Assembly: GCF_900115685.1 (NCBI RefSeq)
Contig: NZ_FOXJ01000001.1
Coordinates: 186,001 to 250,000, forward strand
Direction of reading: 5' to 3'
Length of the DNA stretch: 64,000 nucleotides
Source: Variovorax sp. 770b2
Lineage (GTDB): Bacteria > Pseudomonadota > Gammaproteobacteria > Burkholderiales > Burkholderiaceae_C
This document shows positions 34,052-43,218 of the stretch, in pieces. Position 1 is the first letter of the stretch. The number at the start of each line of letters is the position of its first letter. The translations under genes and the position numbers were made by a program. Below the pieces are notes generated by a model, which had not been told where the DNA came from, searched no databases, and saw only the letters and a list, made by a program, of their open reading frames with translations.

Positions 34052-34513
34052 TCAGCGATAGCTTTGATAGACGCGCGTGCTGCCATCGGCCAGCACGAGC
34101 AGCACGTCGTAGGGATCGCGCTGGTCGCCATAGGCCGGGCCGTCCATGCCCGGCGAGCCGACCGGCATGCCCGGCACGGCGAGGCCGACGGCCTTGGGCT
34201 TTTCCTTCAGCAGGCGCTGCACTTCGCGCGCGGGCACGTGGCCTTCGAGGGCGTAGCCGCCGATGAGCCCGGTGTGGCACGAGCCCAGCTTGGCGGGCAC
34301 GCCCAGGCGCGTGCGCGCGGCCGTGTTGCCTTCGTCGTGCACCTTCGTGGCGAAGCCGTTCTTGTTGAGGTGCTTCACCCAGTCCTGGCAGCAGCCGCAG
34401 TTCGGGTCTTTCCAGATCTCGACCATCGGCGCCGCGGCGAAAGCGGTGAGCGGCAGGGTGGATGCGAGCGCCAGCAGCGGGGCGGCGCGCTTCAAGAGGG
34501 TTCGTCGTTGCAT
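34052..34513 (-). CDS. DUF411 (CopG-like) metal-binding exported protein
   Basis: The 153-residue product starts MQRRTLLKRAAPLLALA, a Tat/Sec-like signal, and carries the DUF411 mark D-P-N-C-G-C-C-Q-D-W, a thioredoxin-like Cys cluster, plus S-C-H-T-G-L-I-G-G-Y and P-G-M-P-V-G-S-P-G-M. In other bacteria DUF411 proteins travel with copper or silver resistance genes. M at 34513 has AAGGAGAT upstream, better than M at 34540. It sits between the cupredoxin and CusF-like genes. Confidence 0.9.
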   Translation of the reverse strand: MQRRTLLKRAAPLLALASTLPLTAFAAAPMVEIWKDPNCGCCQDWVKHLNKNGFATKVHDEGNTAARTRLGVPAKLGSCHTGLIGGYALEGHVPAREVQRLLKEKPKAVGLAVPGMPVGSPGMDGPAYGDQRDPYDVLLVLADGSTRVYQSYR

Positions 34514-34540
34514 GGTGATCTCCTTGGTTGATTCGTTCAT

Positions 34541-35056
34541 TCAGGATTTCCTGGGCGCGGCGGCCAGCACGCGGATGCGGCCGGCCATGCCGAGTTCGAA
34601 GTGGTCTTTCACGAGGCATGCGAAGTCGAAGTCGCCGGCGCGGTTGAAGGTCCAGACCATCTCGCCGGTCTTGCCCGCGGGCACGTGCACCATCCACGGA
34701 TCGTCGTGTTCCATGTCGGGGTACTTCTTCATCAGGGCCGCGTGGTTCGCGATCTCCGCCTCGGTGCCGAGCACGAGCTCGTGCAGTTCCTTGCCCTTGT
34801 TCTTCAGGCGCAGGCGGATGGTGTCGCCCTCGCGCACTTCGATGACCGAAGGCGTGAAGGTCATGTCGTCGGCCATCGCGATGTCGATGGTGCGGCGCAC
34901 GGCGCCGGCCTTGCCTTCGATGCCCCAGGGCTTCTGCTCGGGCGCGAGCGTGGCCGCGCCCTTCGGCTTCGGCGTGTGGTTTTCATGGGCTTGCGATGCG
35001 GCTGCAGTTGCGGCGAGCGCGATGCAGAGGGCGACGGACTTGAAGGTCTTGTTCAT
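34541..35056 (-). CDS. Periplasmic cupredoxin
   Basis: The 171-residue protein has a signal peptide (to A-S-Q-A-H), then a plastocyanin-like domain (about 55-165): M-T-F-T-P-S-V-I-E-V-R-E-G-D-T-I-R, H-E-L-V-L-G (His ligand) and C-L-V-K-D-H-F-E-L-G-M (Cys, His, Met ligands of a type 1 copper site). It probably shuttles or buffers copper in the periplasm. It lies 33 bp downstream of the multicopper oxidase on the same strand, ahead of the DUF411 gene. Confidence 0.9.
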   Translation of the reverse strand: MNKTFKSVALCIALAATAAASQAHENHTPKPKGAATLAPEQKPWGIEGKAGAVRRTIDIAMADDMTFTPSVIEVREGDTIRLRLKNKGKELHELVLGTEAEIANHAALMKKYPDMEHDDPWMVHVPAGKTGEMVWTFNRAGDFDFACLVKDHFELGMAGRIRVLAAAPRKS

Positions 35057-35089
35057 GAGATGAACTCCAGAAAATGAAAGTGAATGAGG

Positions 35090-36478
35090 TCAGTGGTTGT
35101 GCGCGCCCGAGGGCTTGCGCACGGTGGCGTCGGTGTTGCTGCTGTCGTCCTGCGATGGCGCGTTGCGCGTGGCCGGCGGCACGGCGGCGCCGGGCACTTC
35201 GCGCGCCACCGTGCCGGCCGGGTGCTTGAACCAGCCCGGGTCCTTGTAGTCCCCCGGCTTCTGGTCGCGCCGCACCTTCAAGAGCGTGAACATGCCGCCC
35301 ATCTCGGCCGAGCCGAACGGGCCGGCGCCGGTCATCATGGGCATCGTGTTGTCGGGAATGGGCATCTCCATGCCGCCCATCCCGCCCATGCCGGCCATGC
35401 CCTTGTCGCCCATCACCATGTAGTCGGGCACGAGCTTCCGGATCTTCTCGGCCACGCCCTTGTGGTCCACGCCGATCATGGTCGGCACCGCGTGCCCCAT
35501 CGGCCCCATGGTGTGGTGCGCCTTGTGGCAGTGCAGCGACCAGTCGCCTTCCTCGTCGGCGATGAATTCCATCTGCCGCATCTGGCCGACCGCCACGTCC
35601 ACCGACACCTCGGGCCAGCGCGCGGTGCGCGGCACGGGGCCGCCATCGGTGCCGGTCACCTCGAACTCGTGGCCGTGGATATGGATCGGGTGGTTGGTCA
35701 TCGTGAGGTTGCCCACGCGGATGCGCACGCGATCGCCGCGGCGCACGTTGAGCGTGTCGATGCCCGGGAACACGCGGCTGTTGAAGCTCCAGATGTTGAA
35801 GTCGGTCATGGTGTTGACCTTGGGCGTGGCGCTGCCGGGCTCCACGTCGAAGCTGCCGAGCAGAAAGCAGAAGTCGCGCTGCACGGGCTCGATGAGCGGA
35901 TGGCTCTCCTTCGGATGCGTGACCCAGAAGCCCATCATCCCCATCGCCATCTGCACCATCTCGTCGGCATGCGGGTGGTACATGAAGGTGCCGGGGCGGC
36001 GCGCGGTGAATTCGTAGACGAAGGTCTTGCCCGGCGGAATGTGCGGCTGCGTGATGCCGCCCACGCCGTCCATGCCGTTGGGCAGGCGCTGGCCATGCCA
36101 GTGCACGGTCGTGTGCTCGGGCAGCCGGTTGGTCACGTAGATGCGCACGCGGTCGCCCTCGACCACCTCGATGGTCGGGCCCGGCGACTGGCCGTTGTAG
36201 CCCCACATGTTGACCTTGAAGCCGGGCGCCATCTCGCGCACGACCGGTTCGGCGACGAGGTGGAATTCCTTGACGCCCGCGTTCATGCGCCAGGGGAGCG
36301 TCCAGCCGTTGAGGGTGACGACCGGGTTGTACGGGCGGCCGTTCGGGGGCGTGAGCGGCGGTGCCGTGGCTGTAGAGCCTTGAATCACGGGCTCGGGCAG
36401 CGCGGCCATCGAGACGCGGCTCACGCCTGCTGCGGCCACGGCCGTGGCGGCGCCTGCGAAGAAGTTGCGGCGGTTCAT
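35090..36478 (-). CDS. Tat-exported multicopper oxidase
   Basis: The 462-residue protein begins M-N-R-R-N-F-F-A-G (Tat signal) and contains the multicopper ligand clusters T-V-H-W-H-G-Q, Y-H-P-H-A-D-E, H-P-I-H-I-H-G-H and H-C-H-K-A-H-H-T-M. Met-rich loops (about 345-385, G-M-A-G-M-G-G-M-G-G-M) are typical of copper-tolerance oxidases that turn Cu(I) into Cu(II). GGGAGGG precedes the ATG at 36478, which is 1 bp from the stop of the TolC-like gene. It is shorter than classical CopA, so I leave the symbol open. Confidence 0.93.
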   Translation of the reverse strand: MNRRNFFAGAATAVAAAGVSRVSMAALPEPVIQGSTATAPPLTPPNGRPYNPVVTLNGWTLPWRMNAGVKEFHLVAEPVVREMAPGFKVNMWGYNGQSPGPTIEVVEGDRVRIYVTNRLPEHTTVHWHGQRLPNGMDGVGGITQPHIPPGKTFVYEFTARRPGTFMYHPHADEMVQMAMGMMGFWVTHPKESHPLIEPVQRDFCFLLGSFDVEPGSATPKVNTMTDFNIWSFNSRVFPGIDTLNVRRGDRVRIRVGNLTMTNHPIHIHGHEFEVTGTDGGPVPRTARWPEVSVDVAVGQMRQMEFIADEEGDWSLHCHKAHHTMGPMGHAVPTMIGVDHKGVAEKIRKLVPDYMVMGDKGMAGMGGMGGMEMPIPDNTMPMMTGAGPFGSAEMGGMFTLLKVRRDQKPGDYKDPGWFKHPAGTVAREVPGAAVPPATRNAPSQDDSSNTDATVRKPSGAHNH

Positions 36479-36479
36479 C

Positions 36480-37955
36480 TCAGTGCCCTCCCGCCGCGGG
36501 CGCATCGCCGGCCGTGGCCGTCTGCAGCGCCGTCATGCCGCCGGGCGAACTGCCCGTGAGCGCGAGCTGCAGGTCGGTGTCGGCGAGCCAGAAATCGCGC
36601 TGCGCCTCGATGCCGGCGTTCACCACGAGCATGCTCGCGCGGGTTTCGCCGAGCAACTCCCACACGCTGGCGAGCATGCCGTTGTAGCGCAGCACCATTT
36701 CCTCGTTGACCTTCTTGCGCAGCGGCAGCACCTCGTCGCGGTAGCGGCGCGCCAGTGCGTAGGACGTGTTCCAGCCCTGCCAGGCCTCGCGCGCCTCGCT
36801 CGCGGCCAGCACGCCCACGTCGCGCACGCGTGCGGCCGATTGCATGTACTGCGCCTCGGCACGCCCGGTGCGCGCCTGGCCCCAGTCGAACAGCGGCAGC
36901 GGCAGGTCGAGTTCGAAGCCGCGCTTCGTTTTCTGCGAGCGATCGGCGTCGTTTTCGAAGGTGGTGTTGCGCACCGCGCCGATCTCCATCGCGTTGATCA
37001 CACGTGTGGCGCGCGTGAGGCCGAGCGAATCGGCCACCGCCGCGTTCTGCGCCTGTGCCGAGCGCACGTCGAGCCGGTCGCGCAGCGCGCGGGCCTGCAC
37101 GTCGCCCAGGTCGGGCGCGGACTGCGGCAGGGGAGGCAAGCGATCGGGCAGCGTATAGCCCGTGCGCCCGCCGCCGAGGCCAAGCAATCGATTGAGTTGC
37201 TCGCGGGAAGCGACGGCCGCCTGCTCGGCGCGCGCGAGTTGCGCCGCGGCATCGGCCAGCAGCAGCTGCTCGCGCGTGCGCTGCAGCGCGCTCCAGTTGC
37301 CGGCCTGGGCCATGCGGTGCGCGAGCTCGGCGCCGGCCTCGGCGGCTTCCTTCGCGTCGCGCAGGTACACCACGCTCTGCTGCGCCGACACCGCGCGCAC
37401 CCACGCGCGGCGCGTGTCGGCGGCCAGTACCAGCACGCTCTGCGCGGCCTGCAGCTTGGCGGCCTCGTGCCGCTGGCCGGCCCACCGTGCCTGCCACGGC
37501 AGCGTGACGAGCCCGATCACGTTGAAGCTGAGCATCCGCTCGAACTCGCGCTCGCGGCCCTGCGCCAAACGGCTGAACGAGAGCACCGGGTTCGGCAGGC
37601 TCGCGGCCTGCACGCGGTCGGCGTCGCTCAGCTGCAGCGTGGCAAAGGCGTCCTGCACGCGCGGGCTGTTGATGAGCGCGATGCGCACCGCGGCCTCGGC
37701 ATCGAGCGGCTTGGCGAGCAGCGCATCGACGCTCTTTTGCGAAGCCTCGTCGGGCATGCGTTGGGCCGTGCTGCCCGCCAGGAGCGGGTTGCCTGCGACC
37801 AGCGCCTGCACGTCGGCCGAACCGCCGTCGGGTGAAAGGCTGGCGCAGCCGGCCAGCGTCAATGCGCCGGCCAGTGCCGCGGCGCTCCTGAGCAGGTCGC
37901 TACTTTTGCGACAGCGAAGGGTGCCGGCAAATTGCCGGCGAAGAATGGGGTTCAC
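36480..37955 (-). CDS. TolC-family outer-membrane lipoprotein
   Basis: The 491-residue protein has a lipobox L-T-L-A-G-C-A-S (Cys about residue 38) and two OEP domains made of long helices, with the family repeats A-V-R-I-A-L-I-N-S-P-R-V and R-G-F-E-L-D-L-P-L-P-L-F-D-W-G. Such proteins are exit ducts of RND or similar efflux systems. Here it heads the copper oxidase/cupredoxin genes without an RND pump, so it either works with a pump elsewhere or forms a copper-cluster subfamily. The C-terminus is Ala/Gly-rich. Confidence 0.88.
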   Translation of the reverse strand: MNPILRRQFAGTLRCRKSSDLLRSAAALAGALTLAGCASLSPDGGSADVQALVAGNPLLAGSTAQRMPDEASQKSVDALLAKPLDAEAAVRIALINSPRVQDAFATLQLSDADRVQAASLPNPVLSFSRLAQGREREFERMLSFNVIGLVTLPWQARWAGQRHEAAKLQAAQSVLVLAADTRRAWVRAVSAQQSVVYLRDAKEAAEAGAELAHRMAQAGNWSALQRTREQLLLADAAAQLARAEQAAVASREQLNRLLGLGGGRTGYTLPDRLPPLPQSAPDLGDVQARALRDRLDVRSAQAQNAAVADSLGLTRATRVINAMEIGAVRNTTFENDADRSQKTKRGFELDLPLPLFDWGQARTGRAEAQYMQSAARVRDVGVLAASEAREAWQGWNTSYALARRYRDEVLPLRKKVNEEMVLRYNGMLASVWELLGETRASMLVVNAGIEAQRDFWLADTDLQLALTGSSPGGMTALQTATAGDAPAAGGH

Positions 37956-38032
37956 GCTCGATCTCCATGAGCAATACGACCAACGCCGAGAGCCGGCAAA
38001 GGCTCACTGCGGACGGACTACGGGCAGGGAGA

Positions 38033-38464
38033 TCAGGAAATGGGCGGCTTCAGGCCCGGGGCGGGCTCTGCGCTCGCGAAGCGGGCCGCGTGGGCCGCCG
38101 GTGGCGCCTGGGGGGCGCTGTGCACGATGTCGATGAGGGGTGTGCCGCCGAGCGCCACCGTGTGGCAGACCTGGCAGACGGTGCAGGTGCCGCAGCCCTG
38201 GTGGTCGGTGCCGTGGTCGTTGTTGCTGCCGTTGCCGCCGTCATCGTGTGCGCCGGCATGGTGTGCCATGGTGTCCATGCCGCTGTCGGCGGCTTCCATG
38301 GCTTCATGGCAATGCGCGTCTGCCGCCGCCTTGGCCGGCGCAGCTTCCGCAACCAGCGAGGCTGCGGGCAGCGAGTGCCGCACCATCTCGACTGCCATCG
38401 CGTCGCCCAGCCAGCCGCGGATGGGCAGCAGGGCGATCATGAGGGCGAGCAGCAGGGTGCGCAT
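38033..38464 (-). CDS. His/Cys-rich exported protein at the head of the copper cluster
   Basis: The 143-residue protein has a short N-terminal hydrophobic segment (MRTLLLALMIALLPIRGWLG), then a stretch rich in His, Asp and Cys: H-C-H-E-A-M, M-A-H-H-A-G-A-H-D-D-G, and C-G-T-C-T-V-C-Q-V-C-H. Such composition suggests metal binding. I do not recognise a named family. Its strand and place just upstream (77 bp) of the TolC-copper oxidase genes support a copper role, as first gene of that group. Confidence 0.75.
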   Translation of the reverse strand: MRTLLLALMIALLPIRGWLGDAMAVEMVRHSLPAASLVAEAAPAKAAADAHCHEAMEAADSGMDTMAHHAGAHDDGGNGSNNDHGTDHQGCGTCTVCQVCHTVALGGTPLIDIVHSAPQAPPAAHAARFASAEPAPGLKPPIS

Positions 38465-38488
38465 GGGGCGGGATGATAAACCCGTGCC

Positions 38489-38764
38489 CTAAGACACCAG
38501 TTGTCCGCGGGCCTTGTCTGCCCACACCTGCAGGTTGTCGAGCAGGTCCTTCTGGCTGAAGGAGCAACTCTCTTCGCTGAAGAGCGCGCTCGATTCGAGC
38601 CGGTCGAGCAGGTTCAGCAAGACCTCGCCATAGCGCGGGGGCAGGGCGCCGAGCAGTTCGGTGCTGGCGCGCGCTTCGGTCGAAAGCGTAGATACCGATC
38701 CGCTGCCACCGCTGAGCGCCGCGATGCGGGCCGAGATGGCGTCGAGTTGCTGCGTCGCGCTCAT
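38489..38764 (-). CDS. Small hypothetical cytosolic protein
   Basis: The 91-residue protein (MSATQQLDAISARIAAL...) is predicted helical with Q-K-D-L-L-D-N-L-Q-V-W-A-D-K; there is no signal or known domain. Its ATG overlaps the stop of the phosphodiesterase gene by 4 bp, so it is translated from the same mRNA. Function unknown. Confidence 0.75.
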   Translation of the reverse strand: MSATQQLDAISARIAALSGGSGSVSTLSTEARASTELLGALPPRYGEVLLNLLDRLESSALFSEESCSFSQKDLLDNLQVWADKARGQLVS

Positions 38765-39753
38765 CCCGCCGCCTTTCCGGAAGGCGGCATCGACAGCCCG
38801 CGCTCGCGCATCAGGTCGCGCAGCACATCGGGGTAGTCCGTGATGATGCCGTCCGCGCCCCAGTCCATCAGCCGCTGCATGTCGGCACGCTGGTTCACGG
38901 TCCAGGGCAGCACCTTCATGCCGAGCTTCTGGGCTTCCTTGATGACGGCCGGCGTGAGGTCGGCATAGGCCGGCGACCAGATCACCGGCCCCGCGCCCTT
39001 GCCCGCCGCGGCCTTCACCAACTGCGGCACCGAGGCGAAGCCGGCCGCATCCAGGCCCGCGGTCCAGCGGCTGTCCTTCAGGGTGCGCGGCGTACTGAGA
39101 TAGGCGCGCGGCAGCTGCGGCGCGAACTGGCCGACAAGGGCCAGCGTGCGCCAGTCGAAGCTCTGGATGGTCACGCGGCCGGCCATCTTCGCCTTGTCGA
39201 TCTCGGCGAGCAGCGCGCGCACCATGGGCTCGGGCGCGGCGGTTTCGTCCGGCTTGTTCGGATCGATCTTGGTCTCGATGTTGAAGTGCACCGTGGCCGA
39301 AGCGGCGCCGCGCGCCTGCACCAGCGCGAACAGCGTGGCGAGCGTCGGGATGCGTTCGCCGTCGCGCGGCTGCTGCAGGGCGAACTGCTTGCCGTAGTTG
39401 CTCGTGGGGTTCAGGCGCCCCACGTCGTAGGTCTGCAACTGCGCCAGCGTGAGCGAGCGCACGGCTGCACCACTGTTCGCCGGGAGCCAGTTGCCACTGG
39501 CATCGCGCGTGTGGTCGGGGTTGAGCGTGGTGTCGTGCGAAATCACGACCACGTTGTCGGCGGTGAGCCCGATGTCCAGTTCGAGCGTGGTCACGCCCAG
39601 GTCGATCGCGTTCGAGAACGCAGCGAGCGTGTTCTCGGGTGCGAGCCCGCGTCCGCCGCGGTGGGCCTGCAGGTCGAAGTGCTGCTTCGCGGTGGGAGCG
39701 ATGGCGGCGCAGCCCGCGACGAGCAATGCGGCGACGAGCAGGGGGTATTTCAT
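38761..39753 (-). CDS. Glycerophosphodiester phosphodiesterase, lipoprotein
   Basis: The 330-residue product has a lipobox (L-V-A-G-C-A) and the GDPD TIM-barrel marks H-R-G-G-R-G-L-A-P-E-N-T, L-E-L-D-I, I-S-H-D, F-N-I-E-T-K and Q-S-F-D. It hydrolyses glycerophosphodiesters to glycerol-3-phosphate plus an alcohol in the envelope. It overlaps the DUF1439 gene upstream and the 91-residue gene downstream by 4 bp each, so three genes form one operon. Confidence 0.92.
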   Translation of the reverse strand: MKYPLLVAALLVAGCAAIAPTAKQHFDLQAHRGGRGLAPENTLAAFSNAIDLGVTTLELDIGLTADNVVVISHDTTLNPDHTRDASGNWLPANSGAAVRSLTLAQLQTYDVGRLNPTSNYGKQFALQQPRDGERIPTLATLFALVQARGAASATVHFNIETKIDPNKPDETAAPEPMVRALLAEIDKAKMAGRVTIQSFDWRTLALVGQFAPQLPRAYLSTPRTLKDSRWTAGLDAAGFASVPQLVKAAAGKGAGPVIWSPAYADLTPAVIKEAQKLGMKVLPWTVNQRADMQRLMDWGADGIITDYPDVLRDLMRERGLSMPPSGKAAG

Positions 39754-40343
39754 TTCAGCTGCACCTTGATGCCGTTTTCCTGCACGGTGATGTCACCGAT
39801 CTCGTAGGTCTTGCGGCCCACGGTGAGTTCGTCGGCGGTAAAGCTGCGCAGCACCTGGCCCTGCAGCAGTTCCTGCGCGACCACCGCGCCGACCTTCTGC
39901 AGCCGCTCGGCATCGCGGCCTTCCACGCCCTGCAGTTCGAGGCGCTCGGACTTGGGGTGATCCAGACGCAGCGTGCGCGTGGCCGCGTCGTAGCGCAGCG
40001 CACTGCTCATCGACACCACGCCCTGCACCGGCGAGGCGGCCAAGAGGGGGCTCGCGATCGTCAGCGTGGCGGTGAGGGCCGCGCGGTTGGTGCCGGCATC
40101 CAGCCCCAGTTGCGGATCGCGCAGCCCGACCATGAAGATCTCGGCGTAGCGCTCGGCCACCGGAAAGCGCTTGGCGATCATCGCCTGCAGCTCGTCGCGG
40201 CTGGCGGTGTATTCGTTGGTGAAGAAGTTGAAGCCGGCCAGCGCCGCGAACGGGGCTTGCAGGGCCGCGGCGCCCAGCAGCGCGTGCAGCACCCGGCGGC
40301 GGGAGATGGGGGAGCGGTGGGGGGACGGGGAGCGGAGGGTCAT
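39750..40343 (-). CDS. DUF1439 (YceB-like) exported protein
   Basis: The 197-residue protein has R-R-R-V-L-H-A-L-L-G-A-A-A-L-Q, a Tat-like signal, followed by F-F-T-N-E-Y-T-A-S-R-D-E-L-Q-A-M-I and the pattern of DUF1439 (long repeating beta-strands with V-Q-G-V-V and L-R-L-D). E. coli YceB is a related lipoprotein; here no Cys follows the signal. The role is unknown, probably an envelope lipid-binding domain. First gene of the phosphodiesterase operon. Confidence 0.8.
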   Translation of the reverse strand: MTLRSPSPHRSPISRRRVLHALLGAAALQAPFAALAGFNFFTNEYTASRDELQAMIAKRFPVAERYAEIFMVGLRDPQLGLDAGTNRAALTATLTIASPLLAASPVQGVVSMSSALRYDAATRTLRLDHPKSERLELQGVEGRDAERLQKVGAVVAQELLQGQVLRSFTADELTVGRKTYEIGDITVQENGIKVQLK

Positions 40344-40415
40344 AGGGGTTCCGAGCTTGCCACAGGCCGATGCGTTCCCGCCAGCGCCGGTGCGGCGCTA
40401 CCGCCTGTCGGACAG

Positions 40416-40904
40416 TCAGCCGTCGATGCGCAATTCATAGCGCGCAAAAGACCCGGTTCCCTTCTGGATGACGCTGTGCAGCACGAAGCCGAAGCCTTCG
40501 TAGAGCCTGCGCAGCGCCTGCCGGTCCGCCACGCAGTCCAGGCGCAGGTACGGGCGGTCCAGGCCGCGGGTGCGTTCGCGCGCGAAGGTCAGGAGGGCGG
40601 TCGATACGCCCTTGCCGCCCCACGACCTGCGAACAGCCAGCTTGTGCACGAACGCCGAGCTGCCGGATTCGATCTCGGGCCAGAAGAAGGGATCTTCCAT
40701 GTCGATCCGCACCACGCCGGCCACGTCCCCGTTCTCACGTGCGATGAAGTAGCGCCCCGCATCGGTGTCGCGCTGCACGCGTTCGATGCCGACGTCGGTC
40801 GCAGACCACAATGGCCGCCCCTCGGTGGCGAGCCATCGAGCGGCTTCGTTCAGGACAGCGGCAACAGTGGCCGCTTCGGCGGGGAGGGCTTGGTCGATGT
40901 GCAT
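40416..40904 (-). CDS. GNAT family N-acetyltransferase
   Basis: The 162-residue protein has the GNAT core: A-G-V-V-R-I-D (beta 4), F-V-H-K-L-A-V (beta 4/5), R-R-S-W-G-G-K-G-V-S-T-A-L-L (acetyl-CoA loop) and L-R-L-D-C-V-A-D-R-Q-A-L-R-R-L-Y-E-G-F-G-F. M at 40904 gives the canonical start; the frame extends through a repeat to 41072. Substrate unknown. Confidence 0.88.
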   Translation of the reverse strand: MHIDQALPAEAATVAAVLNEAARWLATEGRPLWSATDVGIERVQRDTDAGRYFIARENGDVAGVVRIDMEDPFFWPEIESGSSAFVHKLAVRRSWGGKGVSTALLTFARERTRGLDRPYLRLDCVADRQALRRLYEGFGFVLHSVIQKGTGSFARYELRIDG

Positions 40905-40965
40905 CGCGGGCGAGGATAGCGGACCGCGAACCGTCAGAGCCATCGTTGACAGGCCGCACGCCAGC

Positions 40966-41072
40966 AGCGTGCCCCGGTGCGCAGGTCGTCGGGTGCTCCC
41001 CGCAGCGAAATCAAGGAGGAGGGCGAAGCCCGGGGGACATTCGCGGAGGGGAGTACCCGATGGCCTGTGCAC
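40966..41072. repeat. 106-bp intergenic repeat, copy 1
   Basis: This block matches 49761-49866 almost base for base (for example TCGGGTGCTCCCCGCAGCG, GGAGGAGGGCGAAGCCCGGG, TTCGCGGAGGGGAGTACCCG). Copy 1 lies between the GNAT gene and the ABC operon end. It contains complementary GGGTGCTCCCC / GGGGAGTACCC parts that can fold on each other. Confidence 0.9.
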
Positions 41073-41098
41073 CCACCCCGAACCGACAGCGAAAAAAA

Positions 41099-41867
<769 letters not shown>

Positions 41868-41884
<17 letters not shown>

Positions 41885-42521
41885 GGGTCTTTCTCTCGAG
41901 GGTCTTGGCGTACAGGCTCACGGGGAAGCACAGCACGAAATAAAGCAGGGCGACGCAGCTGAACACCACGAAGGGCTTGAAGGTGGCGTTCGAAATCATG
42001 CTGCCGGCCTTGGTGAGTTCGACAAAGCCGATCACCGAGGCGAGCGCGGTGCCCTTGATCACCTGCACCAGGAACCCGACCGTCGGCGCGATCGCGATCT
42101 TCACGGCCTGCGGCAGGATCACGTGGCGCATCTGCTCGCCGAAGCTCAAGGCCAGGCTGCCCGAGGCCTCCCACTGGCCCTTCGGGATCGAGGCCACGCA
42201 ACCGCGCCAGATCTCGGTGAGAAAGGCGCTCGTGTAGAGCGTGAGCGCCACGCTCGCGGCCGTCCACGCCGACACGTCGATGCCGAACAGCGCGATGCCG
42301 AAGTAGGCGAGAAAAAGCTGCATCAGCAGCGGCGTGCCCTGGAAGAGCTGCACGTACAGGCCCACGGCCTTGCCCGCGATGCGGCCGCCGCGCAGCCGCG
42401 CGAACAGCAGCAGCCCGCCCACGATGCCGCCGCCGATGAAGGCGATCAGCGAGAGCACCACGGTCCAGCGCAGCGCCATCAGCAGGTTGCGCACGATGTC
42501 CCACAGAGAAAAATCACTCAT
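41868..42521 (-). CDS. Polar amino-acid ABC transporter permease
   Basis: The 217-residue membrane protein has the HisMQ-type pattern with about five helices and the EAA loop A-S-G-S-L-A-L-S-F-G-E-Q-M-R-H-V-I-L-P-Q-A, where the ATPase docks. T-P-L-L-M-Q-L-F-L-A-Y-F-G is also typical. It pairs with the permease encoded just upstream. Confidence 0.94.
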
Positions 42522-42540
42522 GGCAATGGGCTCCTCGTGT

Positions 42541-43203
42541 TCAGCGGCCGAAGAAGAACTTCGGCCCCGCCCAGTCGAGCAGCCGCCGCAGCGCCACCGA
42601 CAGCGCGAGATAGATCAGCGTGGCGATGATGAAAGCCTCGAACGCGCGGAAGTTGCGGCTCTGGATCAGGTTGGCCGCGTAGCTCAGCTCCTCGGTCGAG
42701 ATCTGGCCGCACACCGCCGAGCCCAGCATCACGATGATGATCTGGCTCACCATCGCCGGCCACACCTTCTTGAGCGCGGGCGGCAGCACCACGCGCAAAA
42801 AGACCTGCGCCTTGCTGAGCGCGAGGCTCACGGCGGCTTCGATCTGCCCCTTGGGCGTGGCCTCGATGCCGGCGCGGATGATCTCGGTGGAGTAGGCGCC
42901 GAGATTCATCACCATCGCGATCACCGACGCCACCTCGGGCGAAAGCTTCACGCCCGCCGCGGGCAGCCCGAAGAAGATGAAGAACAGCTGCACGATGAAG
43001 GGCGTGTTGCGGATCAGCTCCACGTACGTGCCCACGATGAGCCGCAGCCAGCGCGGCCCGCCCGAGCGGGCCCACGCACAGAAGATGCCCACGATCATGC
43101 CCAGCACGGTGCCGATGGCGGTGAGCCCGATGGTCCACGCCACGCCGCGCAGCAGCAGCGGCCATTCGGCGAGCACCGCGCCAAAGTCAAACTCGATGTT
43201 CAT
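42541..43203 (-). CDS. Polar amino-acid ABC transporter permease
   Basis: The 220-residue protein is the second HisMQ-type permease: N-T-P-F-I-V-Q-L-F-F-I-F-F-G-L-P and the EAA loop E-A-A-V-S-L-A-L-S-K-A-Q-V-F-L-R-V-V-L-P. About five membrane helices. It lies 15 bp after the binding-protein stop and 19 bp before the next permease, so the two probably form a heterodimer. Confidence 0.94.
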   Translation of the reverse strand: MNIEFDFGAVLAEWPLLLRGVAWTIGLTAIGTVLGMIVGIFCAWARSGGPRWLRLIVGTYVELIRNTPFIVQLFFIFFGLPAAGVKLSPEVASVIAMVMNLGAYSTEIIRAGIEATPKGQIEAAVSLALSKAQVFLRVVLPPALKKVWPAMVSQIIIVMLGSAVCGQISTEELSYAANLIQSRNFRAFEAFIIATLIYLALSVALRRLLDWAGPKFFFGR

Positions 43204-43218
43204 GGCCGCGTGATTCGA

